DNA of 64,000 nucleotides. It comes from Agromyces sp. Soil535 (lineage in GTDB: Bacteria; Actinomycetota; Actinomycetes; Actinomycetales; Microbacteriaceae). The position numbers and the translations under genes are program-made. The stretch spans positions 124,001 to 188,000 of the forward strand of contig NZ_LMRW01000025.1 of NCBI RefSeq assembly GCF_001428255.1, read 5' to 3'. This document shows positions 45,093-53,363 of this stretch, in pieces. Under the pieces are notes generated by a model. The model searched no databases, was not told where the DNA came from, and saw only the letters and a list, made by a program, of their open reading frames with translations. Positions within the stretch are counted from its first letter, which is position 1. The number at the start of each line of letters is the position of its first letter.

Positions 45093-45285
45093 TTGCCGCG
45101 CCCGCGGCATCCGGTACCCTTGTCTGAGCCGAAGACCGTTGGTTGTCGTGCCCACCACTGTGTTGATCACAGCTGTTGGAATCGACCGAAGTCTTGCGAA
45201 AGCAAGTGCCCACGCAGGTGTGACGAAGACTTTCCGGAGCGATCCGGGCCGAGCTCCGCGCGTCTGCGCCGGAGCTCTTTTCTTT
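45093..45285 (+). ncRNA. Ribosomal L10 leader with promoter and terminator-like hairpin
   Basis: TTGCCG (45093-45098) and TACCCT (45115-45120, spacing 16) give a promoter, followed by a leader of about 245 bases before rplJ. The segment to 45250 should contain the L10(L7/L12)4-binding structure. GAGCTCC (45251-45257) pairs with GGAGCTC (45271-45277), followed by TTTTCTTT (45278-45285), a Rho-independent terminator/attenuator. It fits the known autoregulatory L10 leader, in which excess L10 complex halts rplJL expression. Between 44920 and 45092 I see only the subtilase upstream region. Confidence 0.65.
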
Positions 45286-45372
45286 CCCATTGCCGTTGTT
45301 CATGAGAACCCGCCAACGCTCCGAGGCCGTGCACCGCCACCGCGATGCACGTTGAAGACACAAGGAGTGGCC

Positions 45373-45888
45373 ATGGCGAACAAGGAAGCCTCGGTTGCCG
45401 AACTCACGAACCTGTTCGAGAGCTCGACCGCCGTTCTGCTGACCGAATACCGCGGCCTCACTGTTGCCCAGCTCAAGACGCTGCGCAAGTCCATCAGTGG
45501 GGACGCGAGCTACGCCGTGGTGAAGAACACGCTGACGAAGATCGCGGCCAACAACGCCGGGATCTCCTCGTTCGACGACGAGCTCAAGGGCCCGTCGGCG
45601 ATCGCGTTCGTGCATGGCGACCCCGTCGCCGTCGCGAAGTCGCTGCGTGACTTCACCAAGGCGAACCCTCTCCTCGTGGTCAAGGGCGGCTATTTCGATG
45701 GCAAGCCCCTGACCGCCGAAGAGGTAGGCAAGCTCGCCGACCTCGAGTCCCGCGAAGTGCTGCTGGCGAAGCTCGCCGGCGCCTTCAAGGCCTCGCTGTT
45801 CGGAGCCGCATATCTGTTCAACGCACCGCTGTCGAAGGCCGTTCGCACGGTCGACGCGCTGCGTGAGAAGCAGGAGTCCGCTGCGTAG
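45373..45888 (+). CDS. rplJ: 50S ribosomal protein L10
   Basis: A 171-residue L10: [53 protein letters not shown] (rRNA-binding N-domain) and the C-terminal helix that carries L7/L12 dimers. It forms the base of the ribosomal stalk. Start has AAGGAG at 45362-45367. Precedes rplL by 45 bases. Confidence 0.99.
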   Translation: MANKEASVAELTNLFESSTAVLLTEYRGLTVAQLKTLRKSISGDASYAVVKNTLTKIAANNAGISSFDDELKGPSAIAFVHGDPVAVAKSLRDFTKANPLLVVKGGYFDGKPLTAEEVGKLADLESREVLLAKLAGAFKASLFGAAYLFNAPLSKAVRTVDALREKQESAA

Positions 45889-45933
45889 GCGCGAGCCTCT
45901 CAAGCGGTGAGTAACCAACAAAGGAGATTAGAA

Positions 45934-46320
45934 ATGGCAAAGCTGTCCACTGAGGAGCTGCTCGAGCAGTTCAAGGGCCTCACCCTCATCGAGCTCTCGG
46001 AGTTCGTCAAGGCGTTCGAGGAGACCTTCGAGGTCACCGCCGCTGCCCCGGTCGCCGTTGCGGCTGCCGGCGCCGGCGCCGCCGCCCCGGTCGAAGAGAT
46101 CGAGGAGCAGACTGCTTTCGACGTCGTGCTCGAGGCCGCTGGCGAGAAGAAGATCCAGGTCATCAAGGTCGTCCGCGAGCTCACCTCGCTCGGCCTCGGC
46201 GAGGCCAAGGCCGTCGTCGACGGTGCCCCCAAGGCCGTGCTCGAGGGCGCGACCAAGGAAGCCGCTGACAAGGCGAAGGCCGCCCTCGAAGAGGCCGGCG
46301 CGACCGTCACCCTCAAGTAG
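45934..46320 (+). CDS. rplL: 50S ribosomal protein L7/L12
   Basis: A 128-residue L7/L12: N-terminal dimerisation helix region ([20 protein letters not shown]), Ala-rich hinge (about 38-57), and C-terminal factor-binding domain ([20 protein letters not shown]). It recruits elongation factors. AAGGAG lies at 45921-45926. It ends before two hairpins. Confidence 0.99.
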   Translation: MAKLSTEELLEQFKGLTLIELSEFVKAFEETFEVTAAAPVAVAAAGAGAAAPVEEIEEQTAFDVVLEAAGEKKIQVIKVVRELTSLGLGEAKAVVDGAPKAVLEGATKEAADKAKAALEEAGATVTLK

Positions 46321-46326
46321 TCGCGG

Positions 46327-46415
46327 CCCTCGCGAGAGGGTCGCAGCTTGAGGTGACGAGCGTCACCTGAATACACGGATGCCCCGTGGTCGATCATCGG
46401 CCACGGGGCATCCGT
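46327..46415. terminator. Two hairpins after rplL, the second bidirectional
   Basis: The first stem CCCTC-gcga-GAGGG (46327-46340) follows the stop. The second has perfect 15-bp arms, ACGGATGCCCCGTGG (46375-46389) and 46401-46415, between convergent rplL and the DUF805 gene; it again contains GGATGCC. Confidence 0.75.
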
Positions 46416-46439
46416 CGTTCTCAGGCTGCATTCGCCGCG

Positions 46440-46886
46440 TCAGCGATCGAAGCGGGCACCCGCCTCGACGGGCGGCAGCAGGAAGAAGACGAGCAGGATG
46501 ATCCAGCCGACGAACGGGATGAGGCCGATGAACCACCACGCGCCCGACCGGTTGGTGTCGTGCAGGCGGCGCCACGAGAGCGCGAGCCACGGGATGATCA
46601 CGGCGAGGTTCCAGAGGGTGTACGGGATCAGCGCCGCCGTGTAGACCGGCGTGGGGACGCCGCTCTCGTTGACCGTCATCGGTGCGCCCATCGTGTACGA
46701 GATGCCGTAGAGCATGCCGCTGATGACCCAGTTGGCCAGGAACCACCACCAGAACTCGCTGCGGCTGGCCCGCCCGTGGAAGGTCACGTACTTCTTGAAG
46801 AACCGGGTGAAGGCCTGCCCGAAGCTCGCTCCACGGAGCGGAGCGTCGAGCGGAACCTGGCCGCTGTTGGCGGTGACGTCGGTCAC
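46440..46886 (-). CDS. DUF805 membrane protein
   Basis: A 148-residue protein with the DUF805 hallmarks: FHGRASRSEFWWWFLANWVI, LALSWRRLHDTNRSGAWWFI, and four hydrophobic segments. Function is unknown; some members relate to osmotic/aromatic compound transport but evidence is thin. GTG 46886 follows AAGGAG. The 168 bases up to the lacI end hold nothing recognisable. Confidence 0.9.
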   Translation of the reverse strand: MTDVTANSGQVPLDAPLRGASFGQAFTRFFKKYVTFHGRASRSEFWWWFLANWVISGMLYGISYTMGAPMTVNESGVPTPVYTAALIPYTLWNLAVIIPWLALSWRRLHDTNRSGAWWFIGLIPFVGWIILLVFFLLPPVEAGARFDR

Positions 46887-47054
46887 GGGAACTCCTTGCG
46901 TCGAGTGGAATCACGCCCCGGCGTGGCTCGCGGAGCTCAGGGTCATGATGGCGCGCACCGGAGCCCATGCGTGCGCGCCGCGCCGGAACGGCGCATGCTT
47001 CGGCGGCCAGACGGGTCACCCCTCGAGGCTCGATGTGAGCGACCGCGGGAGGAC

Positions 47055-48077
47055 TCAGCGAGGCGCGCTCGTCGTCGCCCGCACCACGAGCCGGGTCGTC
47101 AGCGGCGCGCCCGAGTCGGGGAGCGGGTCGGCCGTCGCGTCCTCGCCGAGCAGGCGCAGCACCACGTCGACGGCGAGCCGCCCCTGCTCGCCTGGGTACT
47201 GCTCGACGGTCGTGAGCTCGAACATCTCGGCGTACTCGTGCCCGTCGACGCCGATCACCGAGAGGTCGCCGGGCACGTCGATGCCGAGCTTCTCGGCGGC
47301 CCGGATGGCGCCGATGGCCATCTCGTCGGATGCCGCGAACAGCGCCGTCGGGCGCGGGCCCGGGTGGCCCAGCAGTTGAAGTGCGCCGGTGTAGCCGCCC
47401 GGCAGGCTCACCTCCGCCTCCAAGATGTGCGTCTGCCCCTCGGCTGGGATCCCCGCCGCGGACATCGCGTCGAGGAAGCCCTCGCGACGCTGCCCCTGCA
47501 CGCTCGCGGGTGTCTCGGACGCGCCACTGCCGGCGAGGTGCGCGATGCGCGCGTGGCCGAGGTGCAGCAGGTGCTCGGTGGCGAGCTGCCCCACGGCCCG
47601 GTCGTCGACCGAGAGGCGGGCATCGGCGCCGCCCGTGCCGCCGAGGGCGACGAGCGGCTTCTCGCGCTTCTCGAGGGACGCGACCTCATGCTCGTCGAGG
47701 TCGACGCTCACGGCGATGACGGCATCGACGCGCTTGCGCGCGAGGAAGAAGTCGAACACGCGCGCCCGCCCGGGCCCGCGCTCCGAGAGGTTGTAGAGCG
47801 TGAGGTCGTACCCTGCCGAGAGGAGCGCGCGTTCGATGCCCTCCAGGACCTCGCCGAAGAACCAGCGGTTCACGAACGGGATGATCACCCCGACGTTCTT
47901 CGTGCGCCCGGTGACCAGACTCGCCGCATCCGGCGAGACGATGTAGCCGATCTTCGCGGCGGCCGCCTCCACGCGCTGCCGCGTCTCCTCCGCGACGTAG
48001 CCGCGACCCGAGAGTGCCCGCGAGGCGGTGGCCTTCGAGACGCCGGCAAGGCGCGCGACGTCGCCGATGGCGGCCAT
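47055..48077 (-). CDS. LacI-family sugar repressor
   Basis: A 340-residue LacI protein: HTH at 3-25 (IGDVARLAGVSKATASRALS), hinge helix, and periplasmic-binding-like sensor (VGVIIPFVNRWFFGEVLEGI, ALFAASDEMAIGAIRAAEKL, LSVIGVDGHEYAEMFELTTV). ATG 48077 follows GGAGGGAGG; upstream in-frame starts would add unrelated sequence. It is divergent from a sugar ABC importer and has GGAACC-type operators on both sides. Confidence 0.95.
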   Translation of the reverse strand: MAAIGDVARLAGVSKATASRALSGRGYVAEETRQRVEAAAAKIGYIVSPDAASLVTGRTKNVGVIIPFVNRWFFGEVLEGIERALLSAGYDLTLYNLSERGPGRARVFDFFLARKRVDAVIAVSVDLDEHEVASLEKREKPLVALGGTGGADARLSVDDRAVGQLATEHLLHLGHARIAHLAGSGASETPASVQGQRREGFLDAMSAAGIPAEGQTHILEAEVSLPGGYTGALQLLGHPGPRPTALFAASDEMAIGAIRAAEKLGIDVPGDLSVIGVDGHEYAEMFELTTVEQYPGEQGRLAVDVVLRLLGEDATADPLPDSGAPLTTRLVVRATTSAPR

Positions 48078-48137
48078 CAGCGCCTCCCTCCTTCGGGCTG
48101 CTCCGATGCAGAGTGTAGTGCTCACGGGAGCGAATGT

Positions 48138-48149
48138 GGAACCGTTTCC
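48138..48149. promoter_or_regulatory. LacI operator O1, GGAACCGTTTCC
   Basis: A near-palindrome with central CG, as expected for LacI-family sites, 61-72 bases upstream of the repressor gene. It matches the perfect site at 48295-48306 in 11 of 12 positions. Confidence 0.7.
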
Positions 48150-48257
48150 CGACCGTGCCCCGATCGGCCGTCGCAGGCGACGATCATGGCGTGGGAGCGC
48201 TCTCGCGGAGCATCCTCGCCGATCGGGGTCGGTTGCCGAACCGTGACCTCTGCTCTC

Positions 48258-48306
48258 TTGTGAGGAGTCGCCCGCTTGTCCTACCGTGGAGGCTGGAACC
48301 GGTTCC
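48258..48306 (+). promoter_or_regulatory. Promoter and LacI operator O2 of the sugar importer
   Basis: TTGTGA (48258-48263), 18 bases and TACCGT (48282-48287) form the promoter. The perfect palindrome GGAACCGGTTCC (48295-48306) begins at about the transcription start, an ideal repression site. O1 lies 157 bases upstream, so looping is possible. The remaining divergent region shows nothing else. Confidence 0.75.
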
Positions 48307-48343
48307 CGGCTTCCCCTGCATCACACTCAACGAGGAGATGGAC

Positions 48344-49702
48344 ATGAGACTCACACGGCATCGCCGTTGGATGGCCCCCGTCGTGGCGGCCGCAGCGGTC
48401 GGCCTCGCACTCACCGCCTGTACTGGCGACGTCGCCGAACAGGACGCGGCCGACGTCGACTGCGGCGACTACGAGCAGTACGGCACGTTCGACGGCGCCG
48501 AGGTCACGGTCGGCGGCACGATCCTCGACCTCGAGGCCGACCGGCTGAACGAGTCCTGGGCCGACTTCGAGACCTGCACGGGCATCTCGGTCGAGTACCA
48601 GGGCTCGAGCGAGTTCGAGGCCCAGATCGCTGTGCTCGCCGAGGGCGGCAACGCGCCCGACGTCGGCTTCGTGCCGCAGCCGGGCCTGATGAACCGCCTC
48701 GCGGCAGGCGGCTGGCTCATCCCGGGCTCCGAGGCGGTCGAGGCGAACACCGACGAGTTCTGGTCCGCGGACTGGAAGCAGTACGGCACCTTCGAAGACA
48801 CCTTCTACGGGGCTCCGCTCATGGCGAGCATCAAGGGCTATATCTGGTACTCGCCAGCGGAGTTCGAGGAGAAGGGCTACGAGATCCCCGCGACGCTCGA
48901 CGATCTCACTGCGCTCTCCGAGCAGATCGCCGCCGAGGGCGACCACAAGCCCTGGTGTGTCGGCCTCGAGTCAGGTGAGGCCACCGGCTGGCCGGGCACC
49001 GACTGGGTCGAGGACTACATGCTGCGCCTGCACGGCGCCGACGTCTACGACCAGTGGGTGACCCACGGGATCCCGTTCAACGACCCCCAGGTCGCTGAGG
49101 CATTCGACGCGGTCGGCGCGTACCTCAAGAGCGAGGACATGGTCAACGGCGGCATCGGAGACGTGTCGACGGAGATCACCGAGGCGTTCCAGACGGGTGG
49201 CCTGCCGATCCTCGACGGCACGTGCTCGCTGCACCACCAGGCCTCGTTCTACGAGACCTTCTGGAACCCCGAGGGCGGCGACGAGAACGTGGTGGCCTCC
49301 GACGGCACCGTGTTCGCGTTCCTGCTCCCGCCGGAGAACGCCGACGACCCCCTGTCGGTCACGGGCGGTGGCGAGATCGTCGTGGCCTTCCGCGACGCGG
49401 AGGAGGTGGAGGCGTTCCGCGCGTACCTCTCGAGCGACACCTGGGCGAACAACCGGGTGAGCCTCGGCGGCGTGATCAGCGCGAACAAGGGGCTCGATCC
49501 CCAGGTCGCGTCGAGCGAGCTGCTGACGCAGTCGATCGAGATCCTGCAGGACCCCGAGACGACGTTCCGCTTCGACGGCTCCGACCTGATGCCGGGCGCC
49601 GTCGGTGCCGACTCGTTCTGGAAGGGCATCGTGGCCTGGGTCGGCGGTGAGAGCACGCAACAGGTGCTCGACACGATCGAGTCCAGCTGGCCGGCGAGTT
49701 AG
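48344..49702 (+). CDS. Sugar-binding lipoprotein of a CUT1-type ABC importer
   Basis: A 452-residue extracellular binding protein: signal peptide, lipobox LTAC with Cys26, then family-1 features (ILDLEADRLNESWADFETCT, ISVEYQGSSEFEAQIAVLAE, NAPDVGFVPQPGLM). With the long AglF-like permease it resembles alpha-glucoside transporters (AglE), which is my best guess at the ligand class. ATG 48344 is placed six bases after GAGGAG; ATG 48338 abuts it. Confidence 0.92.
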   Translation: MRLTRHRRWMAPVVAAAAVGLALTACTGDVAEQDAADVDCGDYEQYGTFDGAEVTVGGTILDLEADRLNESWADFETCTGISVEYQGSSEFEAQIAVLAEGGNAPDVGFVPQPGLMNRLAAGGWLIPGSEAVEANTDEFWSADWKQYGTFEDTFYGAPLMASIKGYIWYSPAEFEEKGYEIPATLDDLTALSEQIAAEGDHKPWCVGLESGEATGWPGTDWVEDYMLRLHGADVYDQWVTHGIPFNDPQVAEAFDAVGAYLKSEDMVNGGIGDVSTEITEAFQTGGLPILDGTCSLHHQASFYETFWNPEGGDENVVASDGTVFAFLLPPENADDPLSVTGGGEIVVAFRDAEEVEAFRAYLSSDTWANNRVSLGGVISANKGLDPQVASSELLTQSIEILQDPETTFRFDGSDLMPGAVGADSFWKGIVAWVGGESTQQVLDTIESSWPAS

Positions 49703-49734
49703 TAGCGGATATCAGGCGACAGGGCGCATGATGA

Positions 49735-49759
49735 GGGGCGGGGTTTCACACCCCGCCCC
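49735..49759 (+). terminator. Intercistronic hairpin after the binding-protein gene
   Basis: GGGGCGGGGT (49735-49744) pairs perfectly with 49750-49759 around TTCAC. It lies in the 95-base gap between binding protein and permease genes, typical of partial terminators or mRNA-stabilising stems that give more binding protein than permease. Confidence 0.75.
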
Positions 49760-49797
49760 TTGTCACCCCAGCTTCAACGACGAACCCGGGAGGCACG

Positions 49798-50766
49798 ATG
49801 ACCACGGCCGATCTGCTCGGCAAGCTCCTCCAGGTGGTGATGGCGCTCGTGATCTTCGCAGCGATCGTCGGCCTCCTGATCTTCTTCATCGACAAGGCCC
49901 CGAAGAGGGGCCGTGACTACTGGCAGCTGCTGGGGTTCCTCGCGCCCGCCCTGCTCTTCGTGGCGGTCGGCCTGGTCTATCCGGCGATCCGCACGAGCAT
50001 CCTCGCGTTCCAGGACTCGAGCGGCGACTGGACCTGGGACAACTTCATCTGGGCGTTGACGCAGCCGGCGGCGATCCGGACGCTCCTCAATACGATCGTC
50101 TGGGTGCTGCTCGTACCCACGTTCGCGACCGCAGTCGGCCTGGCCTACGCGGTGTTCATCGACCGGTCGCGCGGTGAGCGGTACTACAAGGTCGTGCTCT
50201 TCATGCCGATCGCCATCTCGTTCGTCGGTGCCAGCGTGATCTGGAAGTTCGTCTACGAGTACCGCTCGGGCGAACGCGAGCAGATCGGTCTGTTGAACGC
50301 GATCGTGGTCGCGTTCGGCGGTGAACCCGTGCAGTGGCTGCAGACCGACCCGATCAACACGATCCTCCTCATCGTGGTGATGATCTGGGTGCAGACCGGG
50401 TTCGCGATGATCGTGCTGAGTGCGGCGATCAAGGGCATCCCGACCGAGCAGCTCGAGGCGGCGCAGCTCGACGGCACGAACGGATGGCAGCGCTTCACCA
50501 ACGTCACGCTCCCGGGCATCCAGGGGGCGCTCGTGGTGGTGCTCACGGCGATCTCGATCGCCTCGCTGAAGGTCTTCGATATCGTGCGCACGATGACCGC
50601 CGGAAACTTCGACACGAGCGTCATCGCCAACGAGATGTACACGCAGGCGTTCCGGGCGAGCGAGATCGGGCGGGGTTCGGCGCTCGCGCTCATCCTGTTC
50701 GTGCTCGTGCTGCCGATCGTCATCTACAACGTCAACGTGCTCCGCAAGCAGAGGGAGATCCGATGA
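49798..50766 (+). CDS. Sugar ABC transporter permease, MalF/AglF type
   Basis: A 322-residue permease with an extra N-terminal helix (LLQVVMALVIFAAIVGLLIF) before the usual six. The coupling EAA loop is EQLEAAQLDGTNGWQRFTNVTLPG. The preceding hydrophobic extension is as seen in alpha-glucoside permeases. ATG 49798 follows GGGAGG. It overlaps the second permease by ATGA. Confidence 0.94.
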   Translation: MTTADLLGKLLQVVMALVIFAAIVGLLIFFIDKAPKRGRDYWQLLGFLAPALLFVAVGLVYPAIRTSILAFQDSSGDWTWDNFIWALTQPAAIRTLLNTIVWVLLVPTFATAVGLAYAVFIDRSRGERYYKVVLFMPIAISFVGASVIWKFVYEYRSGEREQIGLLNAIVVAFGGEPVQWLQTDPINTILLIVVMIWVQTGFAMIVLSAAIKGIPTEQLEAAQLDGTNGWQRFTNVTLPGIQGALVVVLTAISIASLKVFDIVRTMTAGNFDTSVIANEMYTQAFRASEIGRGSALALILFVLVLPIVIYNVNVLRKQREIR

Positions 50767-51755
50767 GCAGCGTCGCCCCCGCCGATCTTCCCGTCGGCAA
50801 GGACCTCGGCACCCTCGAGGCCGTCGAAGAGACCGAGTACGCCCAGCCCAAGACCGCGCGCGTCAAGAAGCGCCTGACGTCGCGCACCGCGACGATCGTG
50901 TCGCTGATCATCGCGGTCCTCTGGACGATCCCCACGTTCGGGCTGTTCCTCTCGTCGTTCCGTCCGGCGGAGCTCATCCGCACCACCGGGTGGTGGACCT
51001 ACTTCCAGAACCCGGGCCTCACGCTCGAGAACTACGGGAGCGTGCTGTTCTCGGCGTCCTCGTCGTCGCCGCAGCTCGGCGCCTACATCGTGAACTCGAT
51101 CGCCATCGCGCTGATCGCCACGATCATCCCGCTGGTGTTCGCGTCGATGGCCGCGTACGCGTTCGCGTGGATGAAGTTCCCCGGCGTGAACGTGCTCTTC
51201 GTCCTCATCTTCGCGCTGCAGATCATCCCGCTGCAGATGGCGCTCGTGCCGCTGCTGCAGATCTTCTCGACGATCTTGCGGCCCATGCAGGCCTGGCTGC
51301 ACGACGTGGTCCCGATCATCCCCGAGCAGAACTACCTGCCGGTGTGGCTCGCCCACTCGATGTTCGCGATCCCGCTCGCGATCTACCTGTTGCACAACTT
51401 CATCTCGCAGATCCCGGGCGACATCATCGAGGCGGCGAGGGTCGACGGTGCGAGCCACGGCCAGATCTTCTTCCGGATCGTGCTGCCGCTCTCGGTGCCC
51501 GCGCTCGCCTCCTTCGCGATCTTCCAGTTCATCTGGGTCTGGAACGACCTGCTCGTCGCCCTGATCTTCTCGGGTGGCACGCAGGACGTTGCGCCGCTCA
51601 CGCAGCGGTTGGCGGAGCTGACCGGCACGAGGGGCCAGGACTGGCAACTGTTGACCGCGGCCGCCTTCATCTCGATCATCGTCCCGCTGATCGTGTTCTT
51701 CGCCCTGCAGCGGTACTTCGTGCGCGGGCTGCTCGTCGGCGCGACGAAGGGCTGA
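50763..51755 (+). CDS. Sugar ABC transporter permease, MalG type
   Basis: A 330-residue permease with a 40-residue cytoplasmic N-terminus, six helices and the EAA loop GDIIEAARVDGASHGQIFFR followed by ILPLSVPA-like VLPLSVPALA. It pairs with the MalF-type subunit. The operon lacks an ATPase gene; actinobacterial importers of this type commonly share a single MsiK ATPase encoded elsewhere. No glycosidase is adjacent either. Confidence 0.95.
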   Translation: MSSVAPADLPVGKDLGTLEAVEETEYAQPKTARVKKRLTSRTATIVSLIIAVLWTIPTFGLFLSSFRPAELIRTTGWWTYFQNPGLTLENYGSVLFSASSSSPQLGAYIVNSIAIALIATIIPLVFASMAAYAFAWMKFPGVNVLFVLIFALQIIPLQMALVPLLQIFSTILRPMQAWLHDVVPIIPEQNYLPVWLAHSMFAIPLAIYLLHNFISQIPGDIIEAARVDGASHGQIFFRIVLPLSVPALASFAIFQFIWVWNDLLVALIFSGGTQDVAPLTQRLAELTGTRGQDWQLLTAAAFISIIVPLIVFFALQRYFVRGLLVGATKG

Positions 51756-51788
51756 TCGAGGGACTCCACCCGAATGGGCAGGGGGAGA

Positions 51789-51820
51789 CGGATGCCGCGT
51801 GCGGGGGCACGCGGCATCCG
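51789..51820. terminator. 14-bp hairpin ending the sugar importer operon
   Basis: CGGATGCCGCGTGC (51789-51802) pairs exactly with 51807-51820 around GGGG, 34 bases after the permease stop. It contains the GGATGCC word. Confidence 0.8.
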
Positions 51821-51844
51821 CCGTGTCCATGGCGACCACTGCCC

Positions 51845-51884
51845 CCCGGTCGTCGAGTAGCGCCGCCCGGTCGTCGAGTAGCGC
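51845..51884. repeat. Two direct repeats of 19 bp, period 21
   Basis: CCCGGTCGTCGAGTAGCGC occurs at 51845-51863 and 51866-51884 in the 260-base gap between the importer and the surface-protein gene. GCGCGCCGC...GCGGCGCGC-like symmetry follows. It is a short dispersed-type repeat, not a CRISPR. Confidence 0.7.
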
Positions 51885-51956
51885 GCCGCACAGCGGCGCG
51901 CAGGAGATCAGCCCCCATACCCGCGTGACAGCGCGGCGGGCGGATGTCGCGACGAA

Positions 51957-51998
51957 CGGACGGAGGCGGGCACCCGATCGGGCGCCCGCCTCCGTCCG
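51957..51998. terminator. 15-bp hairpin after the LPxTG protein gene
   Basis: Arms 51957-51971 (CGGACGGAGGCGGGC) and 51984-51998 are perfectly complementary with a 12-base loop, 17 bases beyond the stop of the reverse-strand gene. Confidence 0.78.
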
Positions 51999-52014
51999 CT
52001 GTGCGGATCGCAGG

Positions 52015-53238
52015 TCAGCTCACGTCGCGCGAGCCGGCCTCACGTCGGCGGGCGGCGACGAGAGTCGCACCGCCGAGGCCGAGGAGCAGCAGCCCGCTCA
52101 GCACGAGCGGACCCACGCCGTCGACACCCGTCGCGGGCAGCGTCGTGGTCGATGCGGGCTTCACCGGGGCGGCCGGGCAGGCCGCGAGCGCGAAGTCGGC
52201 GCTCACCGAGAGCATCACCGTCTCGAGCGGCGTGAAGTTCCCGCTGCCGACGAACGGCGGCTCCTCCCACGGCGGGATCGCCTGCCACACGCCCTCGACC
52301 CAGACGGTGTAGGCGCGCCCGCCGGGTAGCGACGAGAGGTCCAGCTCCGCCGTGCCCGTCGGGTCACCTGTCACGGTCTGCACCTCACCGTACGGCGTGC
52401 CGTCGATTACGCCCTGGTCGGTGACCCAGACCAGGTACTCGACGCCGTCGACAAGGCTCGAGAGGGCAACGTGCACCGCGCCGGTGCCGACGGCCGACGT
52501 GCATTCAGTAGCGTCCACCGCGATGGCGGGCTGGCAGGGCTCGATCGCGAAGCCGACCCAGTCGTAGACCGGCGGAGCAGGCGCGGCCGCCTGCCCCGGA
52601 CCCTCCGGACCCCGCAGGTGCTCGGCGTAGGCGTAGTAATTGCCCGGCGGGAGGCCGACGAGTTCGATGTCCTCGGTCTCACCGACCTCATCCAACTGGC
52701 CGCCCGCTGAGAAGTTCGGTCCCTGCACGTCGTACACGTAGAAGTCGCCCGGCACGAGCCCGGTGAGTGTGAGCAGCGCTTCGCCATTGCGATCGGTGCT
52801 GCATGCCAGGGGCGTCACGGCGACGCCCAGCTCTGGCGCGCAGGCCTCGACCGTGAACTCGCCCAAGACGGGGTCCAGGCCCTCGACCTCGGCGCTGGTG
52901 GAATACACCCCGGGCGCCAGGCCCTCGATCGCGATTTCCGTCTCGGCACCGGAGGCGACGAAGGACCCGCCGACCGAATACCCCTGGCCCGTCACCGTCC
53001 AGGCGTAGCCGTAGCCTTCGAACAGCCCGAACAACTGCAGCACCCCCGCGCCGTCGTCGCCGGTGCTGCAACCGACACTCACCTCCACCCAGGGGTCGGG
53101 GAGGGCTTTGGCAGCGGCCGGTGCCGCGGCGGCCAGGCCCGCGCCCGCGAGCAGCGCCACCGCGATGGTCGTCAGTAGCGCACGCCATCGCGACCGGGTC
53201 CGAGAGATCGCGTTCACGGGCAAGTTCGATCGAGGCAT
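52015..53238 (-). CDS. Sortase-anchored surface protein with three Cys-bearing repeats
   Basis: A 407-residue secreted protein: signal peptide (about 1-42, RALLTTIAVALLAGAGLAAA), three tandem domains of about 95-120 residues, and a C-terminal sorting signal LPATG (367-371), hydrophobic stretch and RRR tail. Each repeat starts near a C-S-T/C-T-S motif (VGCSTGDDGAG, LACSTDRNGEA, TECTSAVGTGA) and ends in a Cys (VEAC, EPC, LAAC), suggesting one disulphide per beta-sandwich domain. Ligand unknown; adhesion or wall structure likely. ATG 53238 follows GAGGGAG. Confidence 0.85.
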   Translation of the reverse strand: MPRSNLPVNAISRTRSRWRALLTTIAVALLAGAGLAAAAPAAAKALPDPWVEVSVGCSTGDDGAGVLQLFGLFEGYGYAWTVTGQGYSVGGSFVASGAETEIAIEGLAPGVYSTSAEVEGLDPVLGEFTVEACAPELGVAVTPLACSTDRNGEALLTLTGLVPGDFYVYDVQGPNFSAGGQLDEVGETEDIELVGLPPGNYYAYAEHLRGPEGPGQAAAPAPPVYDWVGFAIEPCQPAIAVDATECTSAVGTGAVHVALSSLVDGVEYLVWVTDQGVIDGTPYGEVQTVTGDPTGTAELDLSSLPGGRAYTVWVEGVWQAIPPWEEPPFVGSGNFTPLETVMLSVSADFALAACPAAPVKPASTTTLPATGVDGVGPLVLSGLLLLGLGGATLVAARRREAGSRDVS

Positions 53239-53363
53239 GGCGGACTCCCTCGGGTTGGAGCCGAACAATGCTCACTGTATTCCTGTCACGCCATGCGCGA
53301 ACGCCCCACTTCGGGGCCGTCGTGCAGGCGGTGGTGTTTCAGACGCAGCTTAGGCTGGAGCGC

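Noticed and set aside
51845-51884. Two spaced direct repeats suggesting a CRISPR
   Set aside because: Only two copies with a 2-base gap, no spacers and no cas genes.
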